26,659 nt of DNA from JAJKIP01 sp040509055. Lineage in GTDB: Bacteria; Bacteroidota; Bacteroidia; Chitinophagales; Chitinophagaceae. Positions within the stretch are counted from its first letter, which is position 1. Every line of letters starts with the position of its first letter. A program made the translations under genes and the position numbers. This document shows, one piece after another, positions 6,623 to 14,467 of this stretch. The notes under the pieces were generated by a model that saw only the letters and a list, made by a program, of their open reading frames with translations, was not told where the DNA came from and did not search any database. The DNA lies in assembly GCA_040509055.1 (NCBI GenBank), contig JBEVLT010000316.1, positions 1 through 26,659 of the forward strand, in the 5' to 3' direction.

Positions 6623-7819
6623 ATGAAATTACATTCCCATACGGTATTGAGAAGGGCTGCGGAGATCGGGATCAGCATCGAGTCCGTGCATACGGCAGAG
6701 ATCACGGTCAATGGCAGCCGGCAGAGCTTTCCCAACCAGGCATTGATGGTGCTGACGGTGTTTGCCCAGCCCATTTCACTGGAAGAAGGGCTGAAAAAGA
6801 TACCTGCTTCCGGCGCACAGGACTGGATATTGCTGACGAGTATCGTAGCCAAACTACAGATGCTGGGCGCCCTGATCAGCCACGAAGAAGGACTGGCGCT
6901 CATCGATAAAAATCCCGATAGTTTCGGATCGCCGCAGATCCATATTGCCATGCTCAACGATAAGCCGCGTACAGACAGCTTTACCAGCGGCCTGCAGCAA
7001 ACCATCCGCCCCGGAGATGTCGTGCTGGACATCGGTACCGGCACAGGGGTGCTGGCCATTGCAGCGGCAAGGGCCGGCGCAAAAAAAGTATATGCCATCG
7101 AGGCCAGCGGCATGGCCGATGTGGCGCAGGCCACCATCGATAAAACGGAAGTAGCGGACAGGATCACCCTGGTACGCGGCTGGTCTACCCAGGTGGAGCT
7201 GCCGGAAAAAGCAGATGTGCTGGTGAGCGAGATCCTCGGCAATGATCCCTTTGATGAAAATATCCTGCAAACCTTTCGCGATGCCCGCAGGAGGCTGCTG
7301 CATCCCAACCCGCGCATCCTGCCGGAGAATGTGAAAGTATTCGTGCTTCCTGTCCATATCCCGGCAGCCATCCTGCACAACAAGGTGCTGCTGCCGCAGG
7401 ACCTGGACAACTGGCAGCAGTGGTACAATGTGGATTTTTCTGCGCTCAGGCGCCTGTCGGCAGATCAGTCGCGCTACCTGTTCAGGGCCAATGCAGCCAT
7501 GGCGGCCCAACTGGAGATTGCGGGTGAGCCGGTGCAACTGGCTGAAGTGGATTTTGCCAGCTTTGAAGAAATGAGCATCCGCAACGAGGTGCAGGTTACT
7601 GCGCAGCGATCGTTCAACGGGCTGCTGATGTATTTTGAATCGAAGCTGGGCGATGCAGTGCTCTCTACCCACCCGAAAGTGGCGGGCTATACCAACAGCT
7701 GGGTCAGCCTGGTCTGGTATTTCCCCAAGGCACAACGGCTGCAAGCCGGCGACCCGTTTACCGTCAGCTATAAATACATGCAGGGCAACAATTCGGAAAT
7801 TTCCCTGCTGATACCATAG
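6623..7819 (+). CDS. PRMT-like methyltransferase with N-terminal PqqD/RRE-like domain (copy 2)
   Basis: A 398-residue paralog of the previous gene. The two align without a gap from residue 1 to the end of this protein, and key residues keep the same numbers: motif I 134-142, E203 and E212 in SEILGNDPFDE, TNSW 357-360. The N-terminal region differs more (PNQALMVLTVFAQPISLEEGLKK), as expected if the two bind different peptides or bind as a heterodimer (PRMTs act as dimers). Copy 1 carries about 14 extra C-terminal residues. No signal peptide. Both copies retain intact catalytic motifs, so neither looks like a decayed duplicate. Confidence 0.85.
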   Translation: MKLHSHTVLRRAAEIGISIESVHTAEITVNGSRQSFPNQALMVLTVFAQPISLEEGLKKIPASGAQDWILLTSIVAKLQMLGALISHEEGLALIDKNPDSFGSPQIHIAMLNDKPRTDSFTSGLQQTIRPGDVVLDIGTGTGVLAIAAARAGAKKVYAIEASGMADVAQATIDKTEVADRITLVRGWSTQVELPEKADVLVSEILGNDPFDENILQTFRDARRRLLHPNPRILPENVKVFVLPVHIPAAILHNKVLLPQDLDNWQQWYNVDFSALRRLSADQSRYLFRANAAMAAQLEIAGEPVQLAEVDFASFEEMSIRNEVQVTAQRSFNGLLMYFESKLGDAVLSTHPKVAGYTNSWVSLVWYFPKAQRLQAGDPFTVSYKYMQGNNSEISLLIP

Positions 7820-7822
7820 ACT

Positions 7823-8281
7823 ATGGTCTTCTATCTTTTATTTTTCATCGTGGTATGCGGCATCCTCGCCGGCGTCACCATTGTCCGGAAAGATGCCTGG
7901 CCTTTTTCGTGGTACCCGATGTATGCAGCGCCGCATGCGCCGGAGAAGGTAACGGTGATTCGTATCGCACTGCAAGCGCGGGAAGGATCGGTGACCTGGT
8001 GGCGGTCGCGTTTCTACCGTTATCCGGAATACACCGGGCGCAGGTTGCTGCAGCTGCAAAAGGCTGCTGCAAAACGGACCGGCCATGCCGTGTTCATCAC
8101 ACTGGAGCGGAACAAACTGCTGCTGGAAGTATTACGGTTGATCGAATCCGAAGATGCTTCAGCAAGCCATTATAAAGCCTTTCACATCGTGGAGCGGACC
8201 GTTGGTGACAATCTCGTCCCTCACGATCGTACCCTGGAGATCGTTTCATTCAGCGAATTGAGAAATGGGAAACCTGCCTGA
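7823..8281 (+). CDS. single-pass membrane protein, HTTM partner (cassette 2)
   Basis: A 152-residue protein of no family I can name. An N-terminal helix (about 2-21, VFYLLFFIVVCGILAGVTIV) is followed directly by an aromatic motif, WPFSWYPMYAAP, then a soluble domain of about 115 residues with alternating strands and a basic helix. It starts 3 bp after methyltransferase copy 2 and its end overlaps the HTTM-like gene by 17 bp. It has the same position and plan as the protein at 2998-3528, so I treat the two as functional counterparts, although sequence similarity is weak. Confidence 0.75.
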   Translation: MVFYLLFFIVVCGILAGVTIVRKDAWPFSWYPMYAAPHAPEKVTVIRIALQAREGSVTWWRSRFYRYPEYTGRRLLQLQKAAAKRTGHAVFITLERNKLLLEVLRLIESEDASASHYKAFHIVERTVGDNLVPHDRTLEIVSFSELRNGKPA

Positions 8282-9095
8282 CATATTTCACCCGGCTTCG
8301 CCCAATCATGCCGCTATGTTTGCGCGGCTGTTCAGTGCCGTGCTGACCATCCAGCTGCTGATCAGCTTCCGCGACCAGTATTTATATTTTAAATCACAGC
8401 CTTCGCGTATATATGGTAAGCCAGCCAGGCTGCTCGGGCGGTTCCGGTTGCCGGTGCTCAGCGCCAGCCAGTTCATGGACGTGGGGTTCCTGTTGCTGCT
8501 TAGCCTGGTGTTTATCGTCATCGGTTTTCTGCCGCGCCTGTTTGCGCTGTCTGCGTTGATCTGTTATGTGTTTTATTTCAATTCCATTCTTTCGCTGGCG
8601 TATGTGCAGCGCAAGACCAACCTGCTGCCCCTCGTGCTGCTGATCCTGGTGGTCTCACCCTCGGTGGATGAACATTTGTTTGCGGCCTCTACTACCTGGG
8701 AATTGGTGCTGGTGAAGATCGGTTTGTCGCAGGTCTATCTTTCGGCTGGCATCCAGAAATTGCAACAGTCCGGATGGGACTGGTGCACCGGGCGGTCCGT
8801 ACAGGCCTACCTGCTGGAAAATTATTTGTGGAGCGACCGCCGGGCCGGGCTGCTGGTGGCACAAAACCGGAAGCTGTGCGCTGTGCTGGCCACACTGACG
8901 CTGGCCTTTGAGCTCACCTTCTGGATTATCATCTTTATTCCTTCCCTCACCTGTATCTACCTCGCTGCGGTAGTGCTGTTTCATACCGGCACGCTGGCGA
9001 CCATGCGGATCAATTACGGTAAATACCTGTTGCCTGTGTATATGGTTTTCTTTACCGATCTTGCCTTTTGGGCAAAGGATAAATTCGGATTGTAA
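8265..9095 (+). CDS. HTTM-like membrane protein (cassette 2)
   Basis: A 276-residue polytopic protein with about six hydrophobic segments. The HTTM-type signature recurs: Y158-L-S-A-G-I-Q-K165, a Trp-Gly loop (SGWDWCTG), Glu216 (FELTFW) and His240 (VVLFHTG). The E-to-H spacing (24) is nearly that of the cassette 1 protein (25). The first ATG (8265) lies inside the previous gene; a later ATG at 8316 would remove the overlap and 17 poorly hydrophobic residues. Its stop overlaps the next start as TAATG. The reaction is unknown; carboxylase- or epoxidase-like chemistry is possible by family relation only. Confidence 0.72.
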   Translation: MGNLPDIFHPASPNHAAMFARLFSAVLTIQLLISFRDQYLYFKSQPSRIYGKPARLLGRFRLPVLSASQFMDVGFLLLLSLVFIVIGFLPRLFALSALICYVFYFNSILSLAYVQRKTNLLPLVLLILVVSPSVDEHLFAASTTWELVLVKIGLSQVYLSAGIQKLQQSGWDWCTGRSVQAYLLENYLWSDRRAGLLVAQNRKLCAVLATLTLAFELTFWIIIFIPSLTCIYLAAVVLFHTGTLATMRINYGKYLLPVYMVFFTDLAFWAKDKFGL

Positions 9096-9982
9096 TGAAG
9101 CACCTGACAAAAGAAGCGCTGCTGGCAGCATTGCAGGAATACAAAGGGCTCATCCCGGTTTCCATCCTTGTGAGGGAGGAGCAGCTGCTGTGGCTGGATA
9201 TGGAAGGCTATCATTTTTACGAAGGGTTTTTTCATAAAACGCTCGATCTCTTCCATGCTTTGAAAAAGGGACGGGTGACGTCTTTCATTACAGATGTAGC
9301 AGTGCTGGAGGACAAGGCGGTGCTTACCGATTATCTTTATCCCGATGGGTTTATTTTTCATGCAGGCCGCTGCGGCTCTACCACGCTGGCCAAAGCGCTG
9401 GCCCGCCCGCAGGAAAACCTGGTGATCAGTGAGGCCCGTCCGCACAATTCAGTGTGGAAAGTGCTGACGCATGACGGGGAGGAGCCATTGACGATGAGCG
9501 AGCGGAACAAAGCCATCTACCGCCACCTGATCCTGGCGATGGCGCGCCGGCGGAGGGCCGCTCATCGACGATTCTTTATCAAGTTCAGTTCGTTCAATAT
9601 TCGTTTTTTCGATTTTATCCATTCGGTCTTTCCCGATGTGCCGGCGCTGTTCCTGGAGCGGGACCTGGCAGCCATCCTGCATTCCTGGCGCAACAGCCCT
9701 CCCGGCTGGCTGGAGCAGGATCATCCCAAAGCCCTGAAAATGCTCACCGGCAGCGATGTGCCTGACCTGGAACAGATCATCAAATATTTTTTGGAAAAAG
9801 CTGCAGGGTATCCTGACAGCCAGCTGAAGCATGTTGACTACACGATGCTGAAAGCGGAGAACCTGCCGCTTATTCTCAGCTACCTGCATTACGGGCCGGA
9901 ACCAGCGGCGCTGGCATTGATGCAAACGCAGTTGGCCTACGATTCAAAAGTGGAGCTAAACCGGAAGAAATTCAACGCCTGA
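9095..9982 (+). CDS. sulfotransferase-like protein with extra N-terminal domain (cassette 2)
   Basis: A 295-residue protein. The phosphosulfate-loop motif HAGRCGSTTL lies at 89-98, later than usual, after an ~84-residue N-terminal region with strands (LIPVSILVREEQLLWLDMEGYHFYEGFF) that I cannot assign. A 3'-phosphate-type motif follows at FLERDLAAILHSW (R189, S197). The family also includes members acting on unknown acceptors, so PAPS use is likely but not certain. It is the last gene of the right arm; its stop is one base from the stop of the convergent gene at 9984, marking the cluster boundary. Confidence 0.76.
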   Translation: MKHLTKEALLAALQEYKGLIPVSILVREEQLLWLDMEGYHFYEGFFHKTLDLFHALKKGRVTSFITDVAVLEDKAVLTDYLYPDGFIFHAGRCGSTTLAKALARPQENLVISEARPHNSVWKVLTHDGEEPLTMSERNKAIYRHLILAMARRRRAAHRRFFIKFSSFNIRFFDFIHSVFPDVPALFLERDLAAILHSWRNSPPGWLEQDHPKALKMLTGSDVPDLEQIIKYFLEKAAGYPDSQLKHVDYTMLKAENLPLILSYLHYGPEPAALALMQTQLAYDSKVELNRKKFNA

Positions 9983-9983
9983 T

Positions 9984-10424
9984 CTACTGATCGGGGTCCA
10001 GCTGCATAAACTCTCTTTTTACTGCCTTGAGCATGCTGAACAGTTGTGCTACCTGGATAAGCAGCAACACGACCAATGCCAGCAGCACATACCAGGGCAG
10101 CGCCATTTTTTCCACGTTGGGGATACGCTGGAAACGCTCTACCTGCCAGCCTGAGAGGGCAGCGCCAAAGGCCATGCCCACCAACAGGAACGAAAGCAGC
10201 GAAAAGATCACTTTCATAAACATGATGCGCATGGTGGAATAGCCGATCTTGAAATTTTCCAGGATAGCGGCCGGGATGATCAGCACCAGCGTGATCCAGC
10301 TCCAGTTTTTCCCGAACCAGCTATCACTGAGCGCTACATTCAGGATCAGGATGAGCAGGATGGAGAGAAAGCCCCAGGGGAAAAGCAGGAAGGCAGAAGG
10401 TTTGGCAGGAGCAGGGTTGACCAT
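9984..10424 (-). CDS. four-helix membrane protein, unknown function
   Basis: A 146-residue hydrophobic protein from ATG 10424. The frame is open to a TTG at 10478, but the added residues look non-coding. Four transmembrane segments are visible (PWGFLSILLILIL; WSWITLVLIIPAAIL; FSLLSFLLVGMAFGAAL; PWYVLLALVVLLLIQVAQ), with a basic and acidic C-terminal tail. I recognise no catalytic motif. It converges on the cluster and is probably not part of it. Confidence 0.7.
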   Translation of the reverse strand: MVNPAPAKPSAFLLFPWGFLSILLILILNVALSDSWFGKNWSWITLVLIIPAAILENFKIGYSTMRIMFMKVIFSLLSFLLVGMAFGAALSGWQVERFQRIPNVEKMALPWYVLLALVVLLLIQVAQLFSMLKAVKREFMQLDPDQ

Positions 10425-10478
10425 GACCGGGATTTTAGTGAACAGAAAGGTAGAATTTTTTTGAATGCCGGGAGCCAA

Positions 10479-10836
10479 TAGTTGAGAAGACGTCCTGTAT
10501 TCAGGGGTTGCTGCAAGTCTGCGAATTGTCTTCTTTGTCCGGGTAAGCAGTTGTGATATGCTTTATTATCCCGGTATAGGATTTTACATGAGCAGGCTGG
10601 TTAAAAACATCGAGTTGATCGTGCGTGGTATGAAAAGTCGAAAAAGGCGACCAGCTCGTTTTCGAAATGAATTTTTTGGGAAGGAAATCAAAATGGCAAT
10701 AGCCGGATTCATCCGGTAAAAAATATGCTCTGATGGTTTATTGCACAGGAGATAATTGATGCGTGTCTCAAATCAATGATGCTGATGGCGAAGCCTTCTT
10801 ACAGGTGATCAGGCTGACCAGAAATAAACGCCGGCA
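10479..10836. other. 358-bp region without a convincing gene
   Basis: This lies between a membrane-protein gene and the pump gene. The longest plausible small frame is 10588-10719 (+), 43 codons, rich in Arg and Lys (MKSRKRRPARFR). The minus strand also stays open over much of the same stretch without a good start (it reads LPKKFIFENELVAFFDFSY near 10650). The region is more AT-rich than the genes around it. It may hold a decayed gene fragment; no tRNA-like fold or strong terminator was seen. Confidence 0.4.
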
Positions 10837-13365
10837 TCACTTCTTTTTCCTTCCTCTTTTTACCGCCTTCTCGATCTCCACGGCAATAAAGGTGACCGAA
10901 GAAACCCCAATGGCGACCAGCAATTCTGCCACTGTAAGCGGCTGGGTATGAAAAAAGGTATTAAAGTAAGGGATATAGATCACGCCCAACTGCAGCAGGA
11001 TCGTTGCAGCCACGGCCAGCAGCAGCGGTTTGTTGGTGAGCAGGCCCATACTGAACAGAGATTGCGTTTCGCTGCGGATGGCCATCACATGCCAGAGCTG
11101 GCTGAAGCAGAGCACGGTGAAGACGATCGTTTGCCAGTGTGTATCGCCGGTTTCGATGGCCAGCCATTGCGTGCCGATGGTGAGCAGCCCGATCAGGATG
11201 CCGACCCACAGCACGTGCACACCAAGTCCCTGAGCAAAGATGCTTTCGTCGGGACGCCGGGGCGGTCGCTGCATGATGCTCTTTTCCGACGATTCGGCTG
11301 CCAGGGCCAGGGCCGGCAAGCCGTCCGTTACCAGGTTCACCCACAGGATGTGTACCGGCAACAACGGGATGGGCAGTCCTACCAGTGGCGCCAGGAAGAT
11401 GCTCCATATCTCGGCCGTGTTGCCGGTGAGGATGTATTTGATAAACTTGCGGATATTGTCGTAGATGCGGCGGCCTTCTTTTACTGCTTTTACAATGGTG
11501 GCAAAGTTGTCATCGAGCAGGATCATGTGGGCGGCTTCCTTGGTCACGTCCGTACCCGTGATGCCCATGGCCACACCGATATTGGCTTTCTTCAATGCCG
11601 GAGCATCGTTGACACCGTCGCCGGTCATGGACACGAACTGTTTACGGTTTTGCAGCGATTCCACGATGTTGAGCTTTTGCTCGGGCGACACGCGGGCATA
11701 CACACGGATATCTTCTACCTGCTGCTCAAAAGCATTTTTATCCAGCTTCTCCAGGTCCTTGCCGGGCATTACTTTTTGTTCTTCATTGTCTAAAATGCCG
11801 ATCTGGCGGGCAATGGAAGCAGCAGTAAGCGGGTGATCCCCGGTGATCATTACCGGTACGATACCGGCGGTTTTGCATTGCCGGATCGCGGCTTTGGCTT
11901 CTTCGCGCGGCGGATCGATCAGGCCGGCCAGCCCGATAAACGCCAGTTCTTTTTCCACCTGTTCCGGCTTCATTTCATCCGGCAGCCGGTCCAGCAGTTT
12001 GCCGGCAAAACCGATCACCCGCATACCGTCCTGCGCCATCTTTTCTTCCTGTTCCTTTATTTTTTCTTTTACCGCGTCGTCCTGGCTCATGCCGGCGATA
12101 GCTTCAGAAGCGCCCTTGGTGATCACCCAGAATTTGCCGTCGCGTTCATGAATGGTGGTCATGGCCTTGCGGTCGGAGTCGAAGGGTATTTCCCTGACGC
12201 GTTTGTATTGCTGTTGCTGATCCTTTGCATAGTTGACCATGGCCAGCTCGGTCGGATCGCCGGTCTGTTTTCCCCCAATGTCTTTTACATCGTGGTTATG
12301 GCTCATGGCCAGCAGCAGTTCCGCTTCGCGGTCTTTATCCGTAGTCCATATTTCCTGCACGGTCATTTCATTTTTGGTCAGGGTACCGGTCTTGTCCGTA
12401 CAGATGAACGTAACAGAGCCCAGCGTCTCCACGGCATATAGTTTTCGTATCAGCGCCTGCTGCCTGATCAGCCGGCGGGCACCGAGGGCCAGCGATACGG
12501 TCACTACAGCCGGCAGGGCTTCCGGTATCGCGGCTACGGCCAGCGAGATGGAGGTCAGCAGCATGCGGTTGGCATCTTCGCCCCGCAGGTAGCCGATCAG
12601 GAACAATGCCACGCACAGGCCGATGATGATGAACGTAAGCCGGCGGCTGAAATCCGTCAGTCTCTTTTGCAGCGGTGTGCTGCTTTCCGCTTTTTCCAGC
12701 ATGCCGGCGATGCGGCCCAGTTCGGTCTGCATGCCGGTGGCGATCACCACTCCCTTGCCACGGCCATTGGTGATATTCGTGCCTTTGAAAGCCATGTTGG
12801 CACGGTCGCCCAGCGGCAGCTCTTCATCTTTCAGTGCCCCGGTCTGTTTATCTACCGCATTGGATTCGCCGGTCAGGCTGGCTTCGCTGATCTTGAGCGA
12901 TTCGCCTTCGGTAAGCCGGATATCGGCCGGCACGGTATTGCCGGCTTCCAGCAATACGATATCTCCCGGCACCAGTTCGGCCGAAGGCAGCTCCACGGTC
13001 CTGCCATTGCGCAGTACCTGCGATACCTGGGCCGCCATTTTTTGCAAGGCTTCCATGGCTTTTTCAGCCCGGTACTCCTGTACAAAGCCGATGACGGCGT
13101 TGAGCACGATGATGACGAGGATCACGATGGTGTCCGATACTTCGCCGATAAAGGCGGAGATCACGCCTGCCACGGCCAGCACCAGGATCATCACGTCGAG
13201 AAACTGGCGGAAGAAAATAAAGATCGGGTGCACTTTCTTTTTTGCCTGCAGCTCGTTCCTCCCGGATTCGGCCAGCTTTTGTTGTGCCGTGGCATCGTCA
13301 AGACCTTCGGGTTTACTGCCGGTTTGTTTCAGCGCTTCTTCAGCGGAGAGCGTGTGCCAGTTCAT
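10837..13365 (-). CDS. P2-type cation-transporting ATPase (Ca2+-ATPase-like)
   Basis: An 842-residue P-type ATPase with all core motifs: an N-terminal cation-ATPase domain (NWHTLSAEEAL), the actuator loop SLTGES (163-168), PEALP in M4 (281-285), the phosphorylated Asp324 in CTDKTGTLT, and the hinge TGDGVNDAPA. The C-terminal half has the six-helix cation-ATPase C domain. The PEALP motif and length fit bacterial P2A-like pumps that export Ca2+; Mg2+ or Mn2+ is not excluded. It is 227 bp downstream of the SDR gene, so it probably has its own promoter. No regulator is nearby. Confidence 0.93.
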   Translation of the reverse strand: MNWHTLSAEEALKQTGSKPEGLDDATAQQKLAESGRNELQAKKKVHPIFIFFRQFLDVMILVLAVAGVISAFIGEVSDTIVILVIIVLNAVIGFVQEYRAEKAMEALQKMAAQVSQVLRNGRTVELPSAELVPGDIVLLEAGNTVPADIRLTEGESLKISEASLTGESNAVDKQTGALKDEELPLGDRANMAFKGTNITNGRGKGVVIATGMQTELGRIAGMLEKAESSTPLQKRLTDFSRRLTFIIIGLCVALFLIGYLRGEDANRMLLTSISLAVAAIPEALPAVVTVSLALGARRLIRQQALIRKLYAVETLGSVTFICTDKTGTLTKNEMTVQEIWTTDKDREAELLLAMSHNHDVKDIGGKQTGDPTELAMVNYAKDQQQQYKRVREIPFDSDRKAMTTIHERDGKFWVITKGASEAIAGMSQDDAVKEKIKEQEEKMAQDGMRVIGFAGKLLDRLPDEMKPEQVEKELAFIGLAGLIDPPREEAKAAIRQCKTAGIVPVMITGDHPLTAASIARQIGILDNEEQKVMPGKDLEKLDKNAFEQQVEDIRVYARVSPEQKLNIVESLQNRKQFVSMTGDGVNDAPALKKANIGVAMGITGTDVTKEAAHMILLDDNFATIVKAVKEGRRIYDNIRKFIKYILTGNTAEIWSIFLAPLVGLPIPLLPVHILWVNLVTDGLPALALAAESSEKSIMQRPPRRPDESIFAQGLGVHVLWVGILIGLLTIGTQWLAIETGDTHWQTIVFTVLCFSQLWHVMAIRSETQSLFSMGLLTNKPLLLAVAATILLQLGVIYIPYFNTFFHTQPLTVAELLVAIGVSSVTFIAVEIEKAVKRGRKKK

Positions 13366-13592
13366 GAATCTTGCTTGTTTTGATGGAGTAGGAATGGGCC
13401 GGGCCTCCGTGCAGCTCGCGGATAGGGGGTTGCGGGAGAAAGATGTAGAACAGGTTGCCGGGCCATGAATTTAATATTACAAAAAATCAGCCACTATCCG
13501 GCAATGAAGCATACAGGATATTAAATCTGCATTAGAAAAGTCCCGGAGATGCAAAATCCTCTTGCCCGCGGGAAGATCGTGTGATGGAATGC

Positions 13593-14372
13593 TTAATTAT
13601 TCAGTTTGATAAAACCGCCGTCGATCGGGTAATCGTTGCCCGTGATAAAGGCCGCTTCGTCGCTGCACAGGTACAGGGCCAGCGCCGCGATCTCGTCGGT
13701 GGTGCCCATCCGGCCGATCGGCTGGCTTTTGGACAGCTTTTCAAACATTTCCTGCTTGTTGTCCGGGTAGTTCCTGGCCAGGAACCCATCTACAAAAGGT
13801 GTGTGTACCCGCGCCGGTGAAATGGAATTGCAGCGGATGCCTTCATGGAGGTAATCGCGGGCCACGCTCAGCGTCATGGCAAACACGGCGCCCTTGCTCA
13901 TGCTGTAGGCAAACCGGTCGGTAATGCCGACATAGGCGGCAATAGAAGCCACGTTTAAAATAACACCGCCACCGGCCTGCTTTATCAGCGGGATGGCCAC
14001 ATGCAGGCAGTTGTAGGTGCCTTTTACATTGATGGAATAAACCTTTTCAAAATCGGTCTCCGATGTGGTGTCGGCCTTACCCACATGCGCAATGCCTGCA
14101 CAGTTGACCAGGATATGCACCGCGCCGATGCCGGACAGAACGGTATGCACCTGCTGCTGATCGGTAATATCGCAGGCATGGGAACAGAACCGGTCGCTGG
14201 CCGCCTGCTCCACCGTGTCGCGGGCATTGGCTTCATTTACTTCAAGGATGTGCACGGTAGCGCCCTGCCTGGCAAACAATAAGGCTATGGCCTTGCCGAT
14301 GCCGCTGCCGCCGCCGGTTACGACGGCCGTTTTGTTATGCAGGGAGAAAAGAAGCGGAGAGGTGTTGTTCAT
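13593..14372 (-). CDS. SDR family NAD(P)-dependent oxidoreductase
   Basis: A 259-residue classical short-chain dehydrogenase. The cofactor motif TGGGSGIG lies at 19-26, NCAG at 90-93, and the catalytic Ser143, Tyr156 and Lys160 (YSMSK) are all present. The acidic residue at the end of beta-2 (ILE, E44) favours NAD over NADP. C-terminal GNDYPIDGGF is typical. The sugar or alcohol substrate cannot be read from sequence. A TATTTTTG -7-like box lies 35 bp upstream of the start, on the same strand, suggesting its own promoter. Confidence 0.93.
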   Translation of the reverse strand: MNNTSPLLFSLHNKTAVVTGGGSGIGKAIALLFARQGATVHILEVNEANARDTVEQAASDRFCSHACDITDQQQVHTVLSGIGAVHILVNCAGIAHVGKADTTSETDFEKVYSINVKGTYNCLHVAIPLIKQAGGGVILNVASIAAYVGITDRFAYSMSKGAVFAMTLSVARDYLHEGIRCNSISPARVHTPFVDGFLARNYPDNKQEMFEKLSKSQPIGRMGTTDEIAALALYLCSDEAAFITGNDYPIDGGFIKLNN

Positions 14373-14406
14373 ATCAATGACTGGTTCCGGTACATGGCCG
14401 GTCGCT

Positions 14407-14414
14407 CAAAAATA
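14407..14414 (-). promoter_or_regulatory. candidate -7 box for the SDR gene
   Basis: The minus strand reads TATTTTTG, matching TAnnTTTG, 35 bp before the SDR ATG. No clear -33 element is seen. Confidence 0.35.
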
Positions 14415-14467
14415 CCGCTTGTCCGCGGTACTTACGCGATTGTTTGCGAAGAAACCAGCCCGTGCAT

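Larger units (their letters stand above)
5378..7819 (+). repeat. tandem gene duplication of the PRMT-like methyltransferase
   Basis: The two genes are direct repeats in the same orientation, colinear without indels at protein level. They also share exact DNA stretches such as ATCGGTACCGGCACAGG in motif I (copy 1 near 5787, copy 2 near 7031). Divergence is spread throughout, so the duplication is not recent. Confidence 0.85.

Noticed and set aside
11833..13468. Several plus-strand frames of 200-280 codons across the P-type ATPase
   Set aside because: All are antisense to a complete P-type ATPase with DKTGT, TGES and TGDGVNDAP motifs.
13561..13575. CCCGCGGG palindrome downstream of the SDR gene as a terminator
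   Set aside because: The palindrome has no room for a loop, and only four T residues follow on the minus strand.
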